Notes: generated by a model not told the origin, from the letters alone. 22,754 bases of DNA from Anaerolineales bacterium UBA3082 (GCA_002366595.1 DFBK01000014.1:1-22754), one strand, 5' to 3'; positions 7,032 to 16,096 are shown, numbered from the stretch's first letter. Made by a program: numbers and translations.

Positions 7032-8123
7032 TTATAGTCTTCCCCGCAATACCGACTCTAGCCCTTCGTTGGCAATGTCCTCAGGTTGAATCAACCTAAA
7101 AAGGGCATAGTTTACCGCATTCAGAAGGTCTATGTCCCGCTCACTCTTGTCTACAAGAGGCTCCTTCTCCATCACACGTGTGTAAATCTCACTGAATGTG
7201 GATATGGCTTCTTCAGTAAGAACCCCATCGTGAAGCACCTGTGGGGTATCCTCATAGACACCTGCCTCCGACATCCGTCTCTCAATGTGTGTCACTGTCC
7301 GCGGGGTAGGGCAAAAGCCAAATTTTGCACTTAACACATCTTCTATCGTGGAGGGAACAGGTGGTGCAGATGGCGGAGCCAGTTCATGCACGAGCTTCTT
7401 CGAGGGAGGTTTCTTACGCCTTTTGATTGCCTCTGCATCCCTACATAGGTGCTCAGCCTGCAGCGCAGCAGCCTGAAGATGGGCACTTAAGTCATAGAAG
7501 CGTGTCTGAATATGGTCTGGAAGCTTACGACCTTTTCGTATGATCTCATACCGATACTTGTGGTCAAGCTCTCCCCATGCTTCCTCAAAGATTGTTCTCA
7601 GTTGAATCTCGGCACGGAGGGACGCGATGTCCGGCGCTGCCTCGAGGCTTCTACCTAGTTTCACAAGATAATGGATTGAGGAATATCCGCTATATTGCAG
7701 GTCCACTCCTTCAGGGAGTAGTTCGCCTGGGTCCACCGGCAATACAAAGGTCTGCTTCTTTTGTGGCTTGCGAACAAAAACTAGTTTGCCTTCGTCGCGC
7801 AAGGACTCTAAGTATTCCTCGACCTTCTCTACGTCGGAGAGCCGAAGACATACGATCCTGATGCCCAGCAAATCCTCTATTCTCTCCTGGTAATTTGTAG
7901 CATCAATAGGAGAATCCCCCTTCCTCCTACTCCTGTTTCTTTCGTCGATTTTGTCGATAAGTCTGTTTTCATCTTTTACGCGATGCTTAATGGTATAAAG
8001 GCTTTCAGCTGGGAAAGAAGGATCAGTTTCGAGCAATCGGCGTATCTCATGAGCCAGTTTGTCGTAGCTAGACTTCGCTGGATAGAAGGAAAGAAGAAGA
8101 TTCTCTCTTTCACGTTTCTTCAC
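7032..8123 (-). CDS. Stand-alone RelA/SpoT-type (p)ppGpp synthetase domain protein
   Basis: A 363-residue protein with a RelA_SpoT nucleotidyltransferase domain in residues ~20-230. It shows 'KHRVKDENRLIDKI' (46-59), 'IEDLLGIRIVCLR' (82-94), the G-loop 'YSGYSSIHYLVK' (144-155) and 'AEIQLRTIFEEAWGELDHKYRYE' (171-193, the ATP/Mg and acceptor region). No HD hydrolase, TGS or ACT domain is present, so it should make but not break alarmone, as small alarmone synthetases do. It is longer than most of them: a Lys/Pro-rich linker at 234-260 leads to an extra ~100-residue C-terminal domain I do not recognise. GTG at 8123 has GGAGG nine bases upstream. It lies between radical SAM gene 2 and the Cys-rich gene. 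A toxic alarmone synthetase is an alternative, but no clear antitoxin is next to it. Confidence 0.85.
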   Translation of the reverse strand: MKKRERENLLLSFYPAKSSYDKLAHEIRRLLETDPSFPAESLYTIKHRVKDENRLIDKIDERNRSRRKGDSPIDATNYQERIEDLLGIRIVCLRLSDVEKVEEYLESLRDEGKLVFVRKPQKKQTFVLPVDPGELLPEGVDLQYSGYSSIHYLVKLGRSLEAAPDIASLRAEIQLRTIFEEAWGELDHKYRYEIIRKGRKLPDHIQTRFYDLSAHLQAAALQAEHLCRDAEAIKRRKKPPSKKLVHELAPPSAPPVPSTIEDVLSAKFGFCPTPRTVTHIERRMSEAGVYEDTPQVLHDGVLTEEAISTFSEIYTRVMEKEPLVDKSERDIDLLNAVNYALFRLIQPEDIANEGLESVLRGRL

Positions 8124-8183
8124 GGCCCCTTACCTCCCTCCAACATGACCGGCTGTACCAGACCAGGTTGAGCTATGACAAGC

Positions 8184-9566
8184 TCACTTGACTACCGTCC
8201 GCCAGGCCATCCGCGCCGTGCGGGGAAGGTCCAGCCAGGTCTTCTTGCGAAGCAGGGTGCGTACGATCCGGTTAGGGCGCAGGTAGAACCGCCTATACGC
8301 CTCCCTCCACTTCCGCTCCACCAACTCCGCCGGAAGGCCATCCATCTCAAAAGAGGGCTTGTCTTCAAAGAAGGCGTAATCGTCCCAATCTTGGGCCAGA
8401 AGCCTCCCCTTCTCCAAGATTACCTCTCTCATCTCGGTGCCGGGAAAAGGGGTGGCCATAGAGAAGTTGGCCACCAGGGGGTCCAGTTCGCAGGCGAAGC
8501 GGATAGTGTCCTCTATCGTCTCCTCTGTCTCCCCGGGGAGGCCGATGATGAAGAAGCCTATGGTCTCCATCCCTACGCTCTTTGCCGCCTTGAAGGCGGC
8601 CCTTATCTGATCCAAGGTTAGATGCTTATCTATCACCGTATCTAGGATCTCTTGGTTTCCACTCTCCACCCCAAAAGCGGTACGGATACAACCCGCCTCT
8701 CGCATCCTGCCCAGGAGTTCCTCATCCACCAGGTTAGCCCGGATACCGTTGATCATTATCCAAGGCACATGGTTTAGCCTTTCGGAGATGAGGAGGTCAC
8801 AGATGGCAAGAACGCGCCTCCGATCGATGTTAAAGGAGTCATCTAAGATGCCGATCTCCTTTGCGTCCAGATCCTTCACCAGCCAGCGCCACTCAGCCAC
8901 CACATTCTCCGGCGAGCGCATCCGCCAGATCCGGGGCAAAATCTGAGAACAGTAGGTACAACGGTAAGGGCAACCGCGGGAGGTTATGATGCTGAAACTC
9001 TTCCCCTCGATGGAATCTAGCGTGGGCTGGAGGTTGGTGTACCGCTCCATCTTGAAGAGATGATGGGCCGGGAAGGGGAGACTATCTACATCGGCGATGA
9101 GTGGGCGATCGGGGTTATGGATCACCCTCCCATTTTGGCGGTAACTGATCCCTTCCACCTCCTCTAACGAGGCCCCCGCCTCCAACCTTTGGCAAAGATC
9201 GACCCAGGTAGCCTCACCCTCGCCCCGAACCACGATATCCACCTCCGGCCGCCGGGCCGACTCTTCGGGAAGCAGCGTGGGGTGTGGCCCCCCCAGGATG
9301 ACGGGGAGAGCCATCTCCGCCTTTATCTCCTGGGCTACCCGCCAAGCCGCCTTGATCTGGATGGTATTGGCCGTTATACCTATCAGATCAGGTCGCTCTT
9401 CTCTGAGAATCTGAGATAGAGGCGTCTCTTCCACCTCCATGTCGAGGATCCGCACCTGATCCCCCCGCTCCTCGGAGACGGCCCCCAGGTAAGCCAAGCC
9501 TAAAGGAGGGCTGGTACGCACCTCTATGGGTAACTTACTTTTGGGGTTTATGAGGAGTACCTTCAT
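8184..9566 (-). CDS. Cobalamin-binding-type radical SAM protein 2 (paralogue of protein 1)
   Basis: A 460-residue paralogue of the protein at 2449-3846. The N-terminal B12-binding-like domain ('PLGLAYLGAV', 'VILGGPHPTLLPEES', 'DIVVRGEGEAT') again lacks DxHxxG. The radical SAM cluster motif is Cys199-x3-Cys203-x2-Cys206 (SRGCPYRCTYC). Long stretches match its paralogue almost word for word ('RSPENVVAEWRWLVKDL', 'ELVERKWREAYRRFYLRP'), so a duplication is clear. I chose the ATG at 9566, which gives the family start MKVLLINPKS. A GTG at 9593 would add nine residues encoded by promoter-like DNA. There is no spaced Shine-Dalgarno, but an extended -10 promoter lies ten bases upstream, suggesting a leaderless message. 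The substrate is unknown; it may act in the same pathway as protein 1. Confidence 0.87.
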   Translation of the reverse strand: MKVLLINPKSKLPIEVRTSPPLGLAYLGAVSEERGDQVRILDMEVEETPLSQILREERPDLIGITANTIQIKAAWRVAQEIKAEMALPVILGGPHPTLLPEESARRPEVDIVVRGEGEATWVDLCQRLEAGASLEEVEGISYRQNGRVIHNPDRPLIADVDSLPFPAHHLFKMERYTNLQPTLDSIEGKSFSIITSRGCPYRCTYCSQILPRIWRMRSPENVVAEWRWLVKDLDAKEIGILDDSFNIDRRRVLAICDLLISERLNHVPWIMINGIRANLVDEELLGRMREAGCIRTAFGVESGNQEILDTVIDKHLTLDQIRAAFKAAKSVGMETIGFFIIGLPGETEETIEDTIRFACELDPLVANFSMATPFPGTEMREVILEKGRLLAQDWDDYAFFEDKPSFEMDGLPAELVERKWREAYRRFYLRPNRIVRTLLRKKTWLDLPRTARMAWRTVVK

Positions 9567-9576
9567 CTCTAAAGGT

Positions 9577-9585
9577 ATTATACCA
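9577..9585 (-). promoter_or_regulatory. Extended -10 promoter directly before radical SAM gene 2
   Basis: On the minus strand the sequence reads TGGTATAAT, a perfect TGn extended -10 (TATAAT at 9577-9582). No good -35 is seen at 16-18 bases, as expected for extended -10 promoters. Transcription would start about four bases before the ATG at 9566, leaving almost no 5' UTR. Confidence 0.5.
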
Positions 9586-9669
9586 GAGGGCACCCTAAAC
9601 GGCTAGAGGGTTAGCCTTATTTCTAGAGGGGGAAAGATATGTCGTCATATCAAGAGGAGGCTCTCACTC

Positions 9670-12036
9670 CTAACTCTCCACCAGCCGGACTACGGTGACT
9701 CCATCGCCGCCTTCGTCCGCCTCCCCGGTTCGATAGGAGGCCACCAAGGGGTGGCTTTCTACCGCCTGACGCACTAGACGGCGCAGGGTCCCTTTCCCCT
9801 TCCCATGGATGATGCGGACGGAAGACAATCCGCTGAGGAAAGCGTCATCCAGATACTTATCCAGCCGCCAAAGCGCCTCCTGGGCCTTATCCCCCCTCAA
9901 GTTCAGAAAATTAGGAACCGGCTGGGAGAGGGGGAGAGAGATCGACCCCGGGGCTCTTTCCCTGGGAGGGCCTTCCCTTCCCTCGGGATCCTTTACGGAT
10001 GCTGCCAGATCCTCTATATTGGCCTTCACCCGGAAGGGGCCTACCTGCACCTCCACCTGGTCACCTTCCAGACCCACTACCTCCCCCTTTTTACCTAACC
10101 CTTCCACCCATACGCTCTCGCCAACCTTCAGTTCGCCCAAAGGAGCCCCTTTCTTGACCGGTGGAAAAGGCTGTAGTTTCTCCTCCAACTCGGTGAGTTT
10201 GGCTTCTACTTCAACCGACATCGATCTCTTTTTCGCTTCTGCTACTAGGTGGCGGATCTCCTCCCTCACCTCCCTTAACTCTCTCCGCGCTTGCTTCCGA
10301 GCCTCATTAATGACCTCTCGGCGGGAGGCCTCTAAGACCTTGAGTTCCTCCGCTAGTTCTCGTTCTTTCCTCTCGGCTTCTTCCCTTGCCGCCTTCGCTG
10401 CCTCGGCCGCCGCCAACGCCTCCTGGCGGGCCCTCCTTATATCGGTGAGATACCCCTCTACTTCCAGATCCTCCCGGGAGATGAGCCTCCTCGCCTCCCT
10501 CACCACCCCCTCCTCGAGCCCCAAGCGAGTGGCTATGGCTAGGGCGTTGCTCCGCCCGGGGAGGCCGATGCTCATCACGTAGGTAGGAGCCAAGGTCTCT
10601 AGATCGAACTCCACAGAGGCGTTCTCCACCCCAGGGGTGATATGGGCATAACTCTTCAATTCAGAGTAATGGGTGGCCACGAAGGAAGTGATCTTTCTGT
10701 GGCGGAGATGATCCAAGATGGCTCGCGCCAGGGCTGAACCCTCCACCGGGTCCGTGCCGGCCCCCAACTCATCGAGCAATACCAAACACCTCTCATCGGC
10801 TCGGCCTAGGATGGTGACGATGTTAGTCAAATGGGAGGAGAAGGTAGAGAGGCTCTGTTCTATGCTCTGCTCGTCGCCGATATCGGCGTAGACCCCCTCG
10901 AAGATGGAGAGTTCCGCCTCCTGGGCCGGGATATGCAAGCCCGACTGAGCCATCAAGGCTACAAGCCCCACCGTCTTCAGGGAGACGGTCTTCCCGCCGG
11001 TATTGGGGCCCGTGATAACCAAGATGAAGAAATCGTCGCTGATATGGATGTCGATGGGGACCACCTCTTCAGGGGGGAGGAGAGGGTGGCGGGCTTGGAT
11101 CAAACGGAGTGTGGAACCAGGGTGCAAGAAATCCCCTTTTGGAGAGCGGAAGGGGGTGAACCTTGGCTCCACGCAGGAGAGGCTGGCGCTATATCTGCCT
11201 TTGGCCAGGGCCAAATCTAACCAGGCCAAGGCTTTAAGCGTCCCCTCGATAGCCGGTATCTCCTCAGCCACTCGGACGGTGAGCCCTCTGAGGATGCGCC
11301 CCTTCTCTTTCTCCTCCGCTAGTTGCAGTTCCCGCCACTGGTTGTTCAACTCCAAGGTGGCTAAGGGCTCAACGAAGAGGGTGGCCCCACTGGCCGATTG
11401 ATCGTGTACCACTCCTGGGATCCGCCTCTTGAAATCGGCCTTGAGAGGGACCACATACCGTCCTGAGCGTTGGGTTACCATCGGCTCTTGGAGGAAGGGA
11501 GCGTTCTCTGGGGAGGAGGCGATCCGCTCCATCTTGGAGAGAAGTCTCTCATGTACCTGGTGGAGTTCCCGCCGTATCCTGGCTAGAGCCGGGCTGGCCC
11601 CATCCATCACCTTTCCCCGGTCGTTGATGGAGCGGCGTATCTCGCCCAAGAGAGCGGAGCACTCCTCGATCTCTTGGGCTATCTCCGCCAAGGTAGGAAA
11701 GAGACGGCGTAGGGAATATAACCGCCGGCGGATAGCGGTTCCCCTGGCTATGGTATCCCGAATATCCAGGAGTTCAGCAGGGGTCAAAGGAGACTCGATA
11801 GCCGCCTTCTTGAGATGAGGTCGCAAGTCCTTCGCCCCACCAACCGTGAAGTGGGGCTCCATCTCCAGAAGAGACCTGGCTTCCGTAGTTTCCTGCTGCT
11901 GCCGCTTCACCTCCTCCTCGTCAGTTGTGGGGCGAAGACGCAACGCTAACTCCTTGCCCAGGGAGAAGGAGGCGTGCTCCGCCAGACGGTGGAGGATCTG
12001 GGAAAAATCTAGGGCCCGCAATGATCTGGCATTCAT
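9670..12036 (-). CDS. mutS2: MutS2 (recombination/ribosome-rescue ATPase with Smr domain)
   Basis: A 788-residue MutS2, the usual family length. It lacks the N-terminal mismatch-recognition domains of MutS1. The ABC-type ATPase has Walker A GPNTGGKT (343-350), 'STFSSHL' (397-403), Walker B 'CLVLLDELGAGTDP' (417-430) and the His switch 'ATHYSEL'. A long charged coiled coil follows (about 515-640), rich in Glu, Arg and Ala. The C-terminal Smr nuclease domain (about 705-785) has 'LNLRGD' and 'HGKGKGTLR'. MutS2 suppresses homologous recombination and, in Bacillus subtilis, senses collided ribosomes. The ATG at 12036 overlaps the cvpA stop as ATGA and fits the family start; an upstream in-frame ATG at 12072 lies inside cvpA and is rejected. 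It is the last gene of the pheS-pheT-cvpA-mutS2 run. Confidence 0.95.
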   Translation of the reverse strand: MNARSLRALDFSQILHRLAEHASFSLGKELALRLRPTTDEEEVKRQQQETTEARSLLEMEPHFTVGGAKDLRPHLKKAAIESPLTPAELLDIRDTIARGTAIRRRLYSLRRLFPTLAEIAQEIEECSALLGEIRRSINDRGKVMDGASPALARIRRELHQVHERLLSKMERIASSPENAPFLQEPMVTQRSGRYVVPLKADFKRRIPGVVHDQSASGATLFVEPLATLELNNQWRELQLAEEKEKGRILRGLTVRVAEEIPAIEGTLKALAWLDLALAKGRYSASLSCVEPRFTPFRSPKGDFLHPGSTLRLIQARHPLLPPEEVVPIDIHISDDFFILVITGPNTGGKTVSLKTVGLVALMAQSGLHIPAQEAELSIFEGVYADIGDEQSIEQSLSTFSSHLTNIVTILGRADERCLVLLDELGAGTDPVEGSALARAILDHLRHRKITSFVATHYSELKSYAHITPGVENASVEFDLETLAPTYVMSIGLPGRSNALAIATRLGLEEGVVREARRLISREDLEVEGYLTDIRRARQEALAAAEAAKAAREEAERKERELAEELKVLEASRREVINEARKQARRELREVREEIRHLVAEAKKRSMSVEVEAKLTELEEKLQPFPPVKKGAPLGELKVGESVWVEGLGKKGEVVGLEGDQVEVQVGPFRVKANIEDLAASVKDPEGREGPPRERAPGSISLPLSQPVPNFLNLRGDKAQEALWRLDKYLDDAFLSGLSSVRIIHGKGKGTLRRLVRQAVESHPLVASYRTGEADEGGDGVTVVRLVES

Positions 12037-12572
12037 ATCACAAAGAAGGTAGGCAGGCCAGCGGGGAGCCAAGGGAGCATGGTACGAGCCACAAAGGTGA
12101 GGTAGATCTGGAAGGTCAGCACTAGAGGGGAGGTTTCAATCGCCTGGGCGAAGGCTAAGCGGACCGTATCCCCTCTTATCCACGAGACCCCACTCAGAAA
12201 CCTCAAGATCAAGACCCCTACCCCGATCTGTATACCCACCACCAGAAACCCTATCACCATCCCTCCCAATTGATCCAAAAATCCCAGTGCCGCTAGCCTG
12301 GTCTCCGGAAAGGCCTGCCGGCCCAACCAATGTAAGATCATGTAAGCCACAGCCAGGATACCCAAGAAGGCTAAAGATTCTTGGGCCACATCGGCCATCT
12401 TAGGAACGAAGAGGTCGATCCATCTCTCCACGGTCCCGTGAAAATAGGAAGCCACCACCAGTCCGACATAGAGGGCCAAGAGGCCGGTCAGTTGGCGGAG
12501 CAGCCCTTGTATGTAGCCCACGATAACGCCTACCAGAACTAGAACCACAAGGACGAGATCGAACCAGTTCAT
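12033..12572 (-). CDS. CvpA family membrane protein
   Basis: A 179-residue membrane protein with an N-terminal helix 'WFDLVLVVLVLVGVIVGYIQGLLRQLTGLLALYVGLVVASYF' typical of CvpA/colicin V production proteins. Two further hydrophobic helices follow (about 68-83 and 98-128), and there is a less hydrophobic C-terminal segment. The family is implicated in envelope homeostasis and colicin V export in E. coli; its molecular role is uncertain. The ATG at 12572 has GGAGAGG upstream and begins 15 bases after pheT stops. It overlaps mutS2 by four bases, a coupling and gene order (pheT-...-cvpA-mutS2) also known from Firmicutes. Confidence 0.85.
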   Translation of the reverse strand: MNWFDLVLVVLVLVGVIVGYIQGLLRQLTGLLALYVGLVVASYFHGTVERWIDLFVPKMADVAQESLAFLGILAVAYMILHWLGRQAFPETRLAALGFLDQLGGMVIGFLVVGIQIGVGVLILRFLSGVSWIRGDTVRLAFAQAIETSPLVLTFQIYLTFVARTMLPWLPAGLPTFFVI

Positions 12573-12587
12573 GATCCTCTCCTCTCT

Positions 12588-15014
12588 TTACTCTCGCAGC
12601 CGCGCTCCTATCTCCTCGCCCAGACGTCTCACGATCCGCTCCTGTATCTTCACCACCTCCTCGGCGGTGAGGGTGCGATCAGGGGCCCTGTAGGTGAGGG
12701 AGTAGGCTAGGCTCTTTTTGCCCTGAGGGATGGGGGCTCCCCGGTAGAGATCGAATAGCCTGGTCTCAGTCAGAAGCGCGCCCCCTACCTCCATGATGAG
12801 TTGGCCTACCCTCCCGGCCGGTGTCTCTTCATCCACCACTAAGGCTATATCCTGGGTGATGGCTGGGTAGCGAGGCAAAGGCTCGTAACGCCGCTCTGAT
12901 GTAGCCTGAGAGCATAGGGCCTCGAAATCAATTTCGGCCAGATATAGAGACCGCTCACCTAGATCGAAAACCTCCCCCACCTGCGACTCTCCCAATATCC
13001 CCACCAATCTTTGTTCCTCGCCTACAAGAAGATGGGCCACCTTATGGGCAGAGAAGGAAGGGTGAACAGCGGGGACGAACTCGTACTCTTTTATCCCCAT
13101 CTCCCGAAGGAGGGTCTCTATCACCCCTTTCAGGTCATGGAACTCTATAACCTCTCCCTCTCCCCAGACGCTCTTCTCCCCGCCTCCAGCCAGAGCCAAA
13201 GCCAGGGTATCTCTCTCCCGAGGGAGGTCACCCTCGCGGGGGAGATAGACCCGCCCGATCTCGAAGATGCGAATCTGGGAGTGATAGCGCAGGTTGGAAG
13301 CCAAGACCTTTAACAGACTAGGCAAGAGGCTGGTGCGCAAGAGGTTTTGATCCAGAACTATAGGGTTGGCGATGCTTAGGGCTTCGGGCTTCGCCTCCTC
13401 ACGCCATGGAGGGAAGGCTTCCCATTCCCTTCGATTGAGTAACGTGTGGGTGATTACCTCATTTAAGCCACAGGCGGCGAGGACCTCCCGGGCCCGTCTC
13501 TCCCCATGGAGAGACCAGTTGATCCGCTGGGGAGGCAGTTCCCCCGAAAGCAGGGTGGTAGGGATCTCGTCGTAACCCCTTATCCGGGCCACCTCCTCCA
13601 CTAGGTCCGCCGGGAGGCTCACATCGCCCCGGTACGAGGGGACGATGACCCGAAGCCTTTCCTCGTTCAACACCTCCACCTGGAACTCCAGAGATTCCAA
13701 GATCCGCACCACCTCCTCTAAGGGCACATTAACCCCCAAAAGACGCTCCACCTCTCTTATGGGGAAGAGTATCTCTTTCCTCTCCCCAGGTCGCGGATAG
13801 GCGTCGGCGAAGCCTTGGGCTACCTGACCTCCGGCCAGTTGGCGGATTAACTCGCTGGCCCGTCTTAGTGCCGGGATGGTCGATTCGGGGTCCAGCCCCT
13901 TCTCGAAGCGGATAGAAGCCTCGGTGCGGACTTTGAGTGCCTGCGAGGTACGCCGGATGCTCACCTGGTCGAAGTTGGCCGATTCCAGAAGCACCTGGCG
14001 GGTGGTTTCTATTACCTCGCTCTCCAAGCCGCCCATCACCCCGGCCACGGCCACCGGCCTTTCCTCATCGGCGATCATCAACGTATCAGGCAAAAGTTCC
14101 CTCTCCTCCCCATCCAAAGTGGTGAAGAGTTTATCCTCTCCAGCCCTTCTTACTATGATCCTCCTCCCTCGTATCTTTTCGTAGTCAAAGGCGTGCAGAG
14201 GCTGATTCAACTCCAACATCACGTAATTGGTGACATCGACGATGTTATTGATGGGACGCATTCCCACCGCTCTGAGGCGGCGCTGGAGCCAAGGGGGCGA
14301 AGGGCCGATGGTTACACCGGTGATTAGACTGGCGGAGTAGCGAGGGCAAAGGTCGGGCGCTTCTATCTCCACGCTGACCATCTCCTCGATGGGCCCTCCT
14401 TCGGCCACCAGGCTCACCTCTGGCAAACGGACCCTCTCCCCGGTGAGAGCCGCCACCTCTCGGGCTACCCCGATAAGGGAAAGGCAGCGCACCAGGTTAG
14501 GGCTCAACTCCAGATGGAAGACGGTGTCGCCCAAATAGTCCGCTAGAGGGATGCCAACCGGAGCCTCGGGATCCAGGAGCATGATCACCTCGTGGTCGTC
14601 GGAGATGCCCAACTCCAATTCCGAACAGATCATCCCTTCAGAGCGCACCCCTCTTATCTTCGCTGGCTTGAGGGTGATCTCCGGGTGCTCCGGGGAGTGG
14701 CCATCGATGAGCCTGGCGCCAGTCAGGGCGGTGGGCACTTTTAGCCCTTTGTCCCCTACCTTTATGTTGGGGGCCCCGGTGATCACGGTCAAAGGTTTAT
14801 CTCCCCCGTAGTTCACCTCGGCGATGGTAAGGCGGTCGGCGTTGGGATGGGGACTTACCTCTAATATCTCCCCCACATATATCTTATCCCATCGAGCGCC
14901 TATCTTCTCTACCGCTTCCACCTCTATCCCAGCCATAGTGAGGCGGTGGGCTAACTCCTGGAGGGGTATCTTTATATCCACATATTCTCGCAGCCAACTT
15001 AGGGGCACCCTCAT
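12588..15014 (-). CDS. pheT: Phenylalanine--tRNA ligase beta subunit
   Basis: An 808-residue bacterial PheRS beta chain of full length. It has an N-terminal tRNA-binding (EMAP-like) domain with 'EILEVSPHPNADRLTIAEVNYG' (about 52-73), then the B3/B4 editing domain with 'PINNIVDVTNYVMLELNQPLHAFD', and the B5 domain ('ILFPIREVERLLGV'). A catalytic-core-like region without class II active-site residues follows. The C-terminal FDX-ACB anticodon-binding domain starts near 'YEPLPRYPAITQDIALVVDEE' and includes 'RLFDLYRG'. It forms the alpha2-beta2 enzyme with PheS, charges tRNA-Phe in the cytoplasm and removes mischarged Tyr. It starts 12 bases after pheS. Expression should follow the pheS promoter and the attenuator upstream of pheS. 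Confidence 0.97.
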   Translation of the reverse strand: MRVPLSWLREYVDIKIPLQELAHRLTMAGIEVEAVEKIGARWDKIYVGEILEVSPHPNADRLTIAEVNYGGDKPLTVITGAPNIKVGDKGLKVPTALTGARLIDGHSPEHPEITLKPAKIRGVRSEGMICSELELGISDDHEVIMLLDPEAPVGIPLADYLGDTVFHLELSPNLVRCLSLIGVAREVAALTGERVRLPEVSLVAEGGPIEEMVSVEIEAPDLCPRYSASLITGVTIGPSPPWLQRRLRAVGMRPINNIVDVTNYVMLELNQPLHAFDYEKIRGRRIIVRRAGEDKLFTTLDGEERELLPDTLMIADEERPVAVAGVMGGLESEVIETTRQVLLESANFDQVSIRRTSQALKVRTEASIRFEKGLDPESTIPALRRASELIRQLAGGQVAQGFADAYPRPGERKEILFPIREVERLLGVNVPLEEVVRILESLEFQVEVLNEERLRVIVPSYRGDVSLPADLVEEVARIRGYDEIPTTLLSGELPPQRINWSLHGERRAREVLAACGLNEVITHTLLNRREWEAFPPWREEAKPEALSIANPIVLDQNLLRTSLLPSLLKVLASNLRYHSQIRIFEIGRVYLPREGDLPRERDTLALALAGGGEKSVWGEGEVIEFHDLKGVIETLLREMGIKEYEFVPAVHPSFSAHKVAHLLVGEEQRLVGILGESQVGEVFDLGERSLYLAEIDFEALCSQATSERRYEPLPRYPAITQDIALVVDEETPAGRVGQLIMEVGGALLTETRLFDLYRGAPIPQGKKSLAYSLTYRAPDRTLTAEEVVKIQERIVRRLGEEIGARLRE

Positions 15015-15026
15015 CGTCCCTCTCCC

Positions 15027-16061
15027 TCAACTGAACTGCTTCAAGAAGCGCAAATCGTTGCTATAGAAGAGCCTTATATCGTCAATGCCGTGCTTCAGCA
15101 TGGCGATCCGCTCCACGCCCATGCCAAAGGCGAAGCCGGTGTAACTCCCGGGATCATATCCGCCATTCTGCAAGACCTCGGGATGAACCATCCCCGCCCC
15201 CAGGATTTCCAGCCAGCCGGTATAGCCACAGACCCGGCAACCCTCCCCCTGGCAGACGATACAATCTATAGCCATCTCCGCTCCTGGCTCCACGAAGGGG
15301 AAGTAGTCACAGCGGAAGCGAACCTTTCGCTCCTCCCCGAACATCTGGCGGGCGAAGGCGGTGAGTACCCCTTTGAGATCGGCCATGGTTATCCCCTGCC
15401 CCACAGCCAGCCCTTCTACCTGGATAAACATCCACTCGTGGGTGGCATCGACGCTCTCGTACCGGTAGCAGCGACCAGGTATGAGCACCCGTATAGGCTC
15501 CGGGCAGAACCGCTCCATAGTCCTTATCTGAACCGGGGAGGTATGGGTGCGGAGCATCATCTCCTGACTTCGGGCATAGGGTGGGGCGACATATAGGGTG
15601 GCGAACATATCCCTGGCCGGGTGATCTTTAGGGATGTTTAAGAGTTCGAAGTTATACCTGTCCCATTCCACCTCCGGCCCTTCCACCACCTGGAACCCCA
15701 GGGGGGCGAAGATATCGTATATCTCCCAAAGCGTCCGAGTGACGGGGTGGATAGTTCCTAGAAGGGGCTTCCGCCCTGGCAGGGTGACATCGATCCTCTC
15801 CTCAGGAGGGATAGCCCTACCCTTCAGAGCCTCGACCTTGGCCTCCCAGGCCTGGGTGAGTTCCCTTTTCACCCGATTGGCCCTCTCGCCCGCCTGGGGG
15901 CGCTCCTCAGGAGGCAGTTTGCCTACGCTCCGCAATATCTTGGTCAGGGCTCCCCTCCGCCCCAGATAAGTCACCCGCCACTCTTCCATCTCTTGGAGAT
16001 CCCTGGCCTCCTCCAGTTCTCGGAGGGCCTTCTCCTTCAATTCTTCCCATCGCTCTCTCAT
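15027..16061 (-). CDS. pheS: Phenylalanine--tRNA ligase alpha subunit
   Basis: A 344-residue alpha subunit, the usual size. A coiled-coil N-terminus ('ERWEELKEKALRELEEA') binds tRNA. Class II catalytic motifs are present: 'LLRTHTSPVQIRTM', motif 2 'GRCYRYESVDATHEWMFIQVEGL', 'LEILGAGMVHPEVL', and motif 3 'FGMGVERIAML'. A Cys cluster 'CIVCQGEGCRVC' before the GAGM motif probably binds zinc, as in several bacterial PheS. The ATG at 16061 has GCGGAG about six bases upstream. The frame is open nine codons further, but that part is AT-rich leader DNA. It is the first structural gene of pheS-pheT-cvpA-mutS2, preceded by a ~200-base leader with an intrinsic terminator. Confidence 0.97.
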   Translation of the reverse strand: MRERWEELKEKALRELEEARDLQEMEEWRVTYLGRRGALTKILRSVGKLPPEERPQAGERANRVKRELTQAWEAKVEALKGRAIPPEERIDVTLPGRKPLLGTIHPVTRTLWEIYDIFAPLGFQVVEGPEVEWDRYNFELLNIPKDHPARDMFATLYVAPPYARSQEMMLRTHTSPVQIRTMERFCPEPIRVLIPGRCYRYESVDATHEWMFIQVEGLAVGQGITMADLKGVLTAFARQMFGEERKVRFRCDYFPFVEPGAEMAIDCIVCQGEGCRVCGYTGWLEILGAGMVHPEVLQNGGYDPGSYTGFAFGMGVERIAMLKHGIDDIRLFYSNDLRFLKQFS

Positions 16062-16096
16062 TTTGACTCCGCAATAAATATAACACAATTTAATAT

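Noticed and set aside
7032..7037. TATAAT on the minus strand as a promoter for the Cys-rich gene
   Set aside because: It overlaps the last codons of the alarmone synthetase-like gene, has no -35 and no TGn extension, and is 126 bases from the start.
9594..9669. Terminator after mutS2
   Set aside because: Only a 5-bp stem GGCTA/TAGCC followed by GTTTAG is visible, too weak to call.
9809..10582. 257-codon plus-strand ORF opposite mutS2, and other long antisense frames
   Set aside because: Ser/Arg/Pro-rich sequence opposite clear genes, without an RBS or family motifs: shadows of the coding strand.
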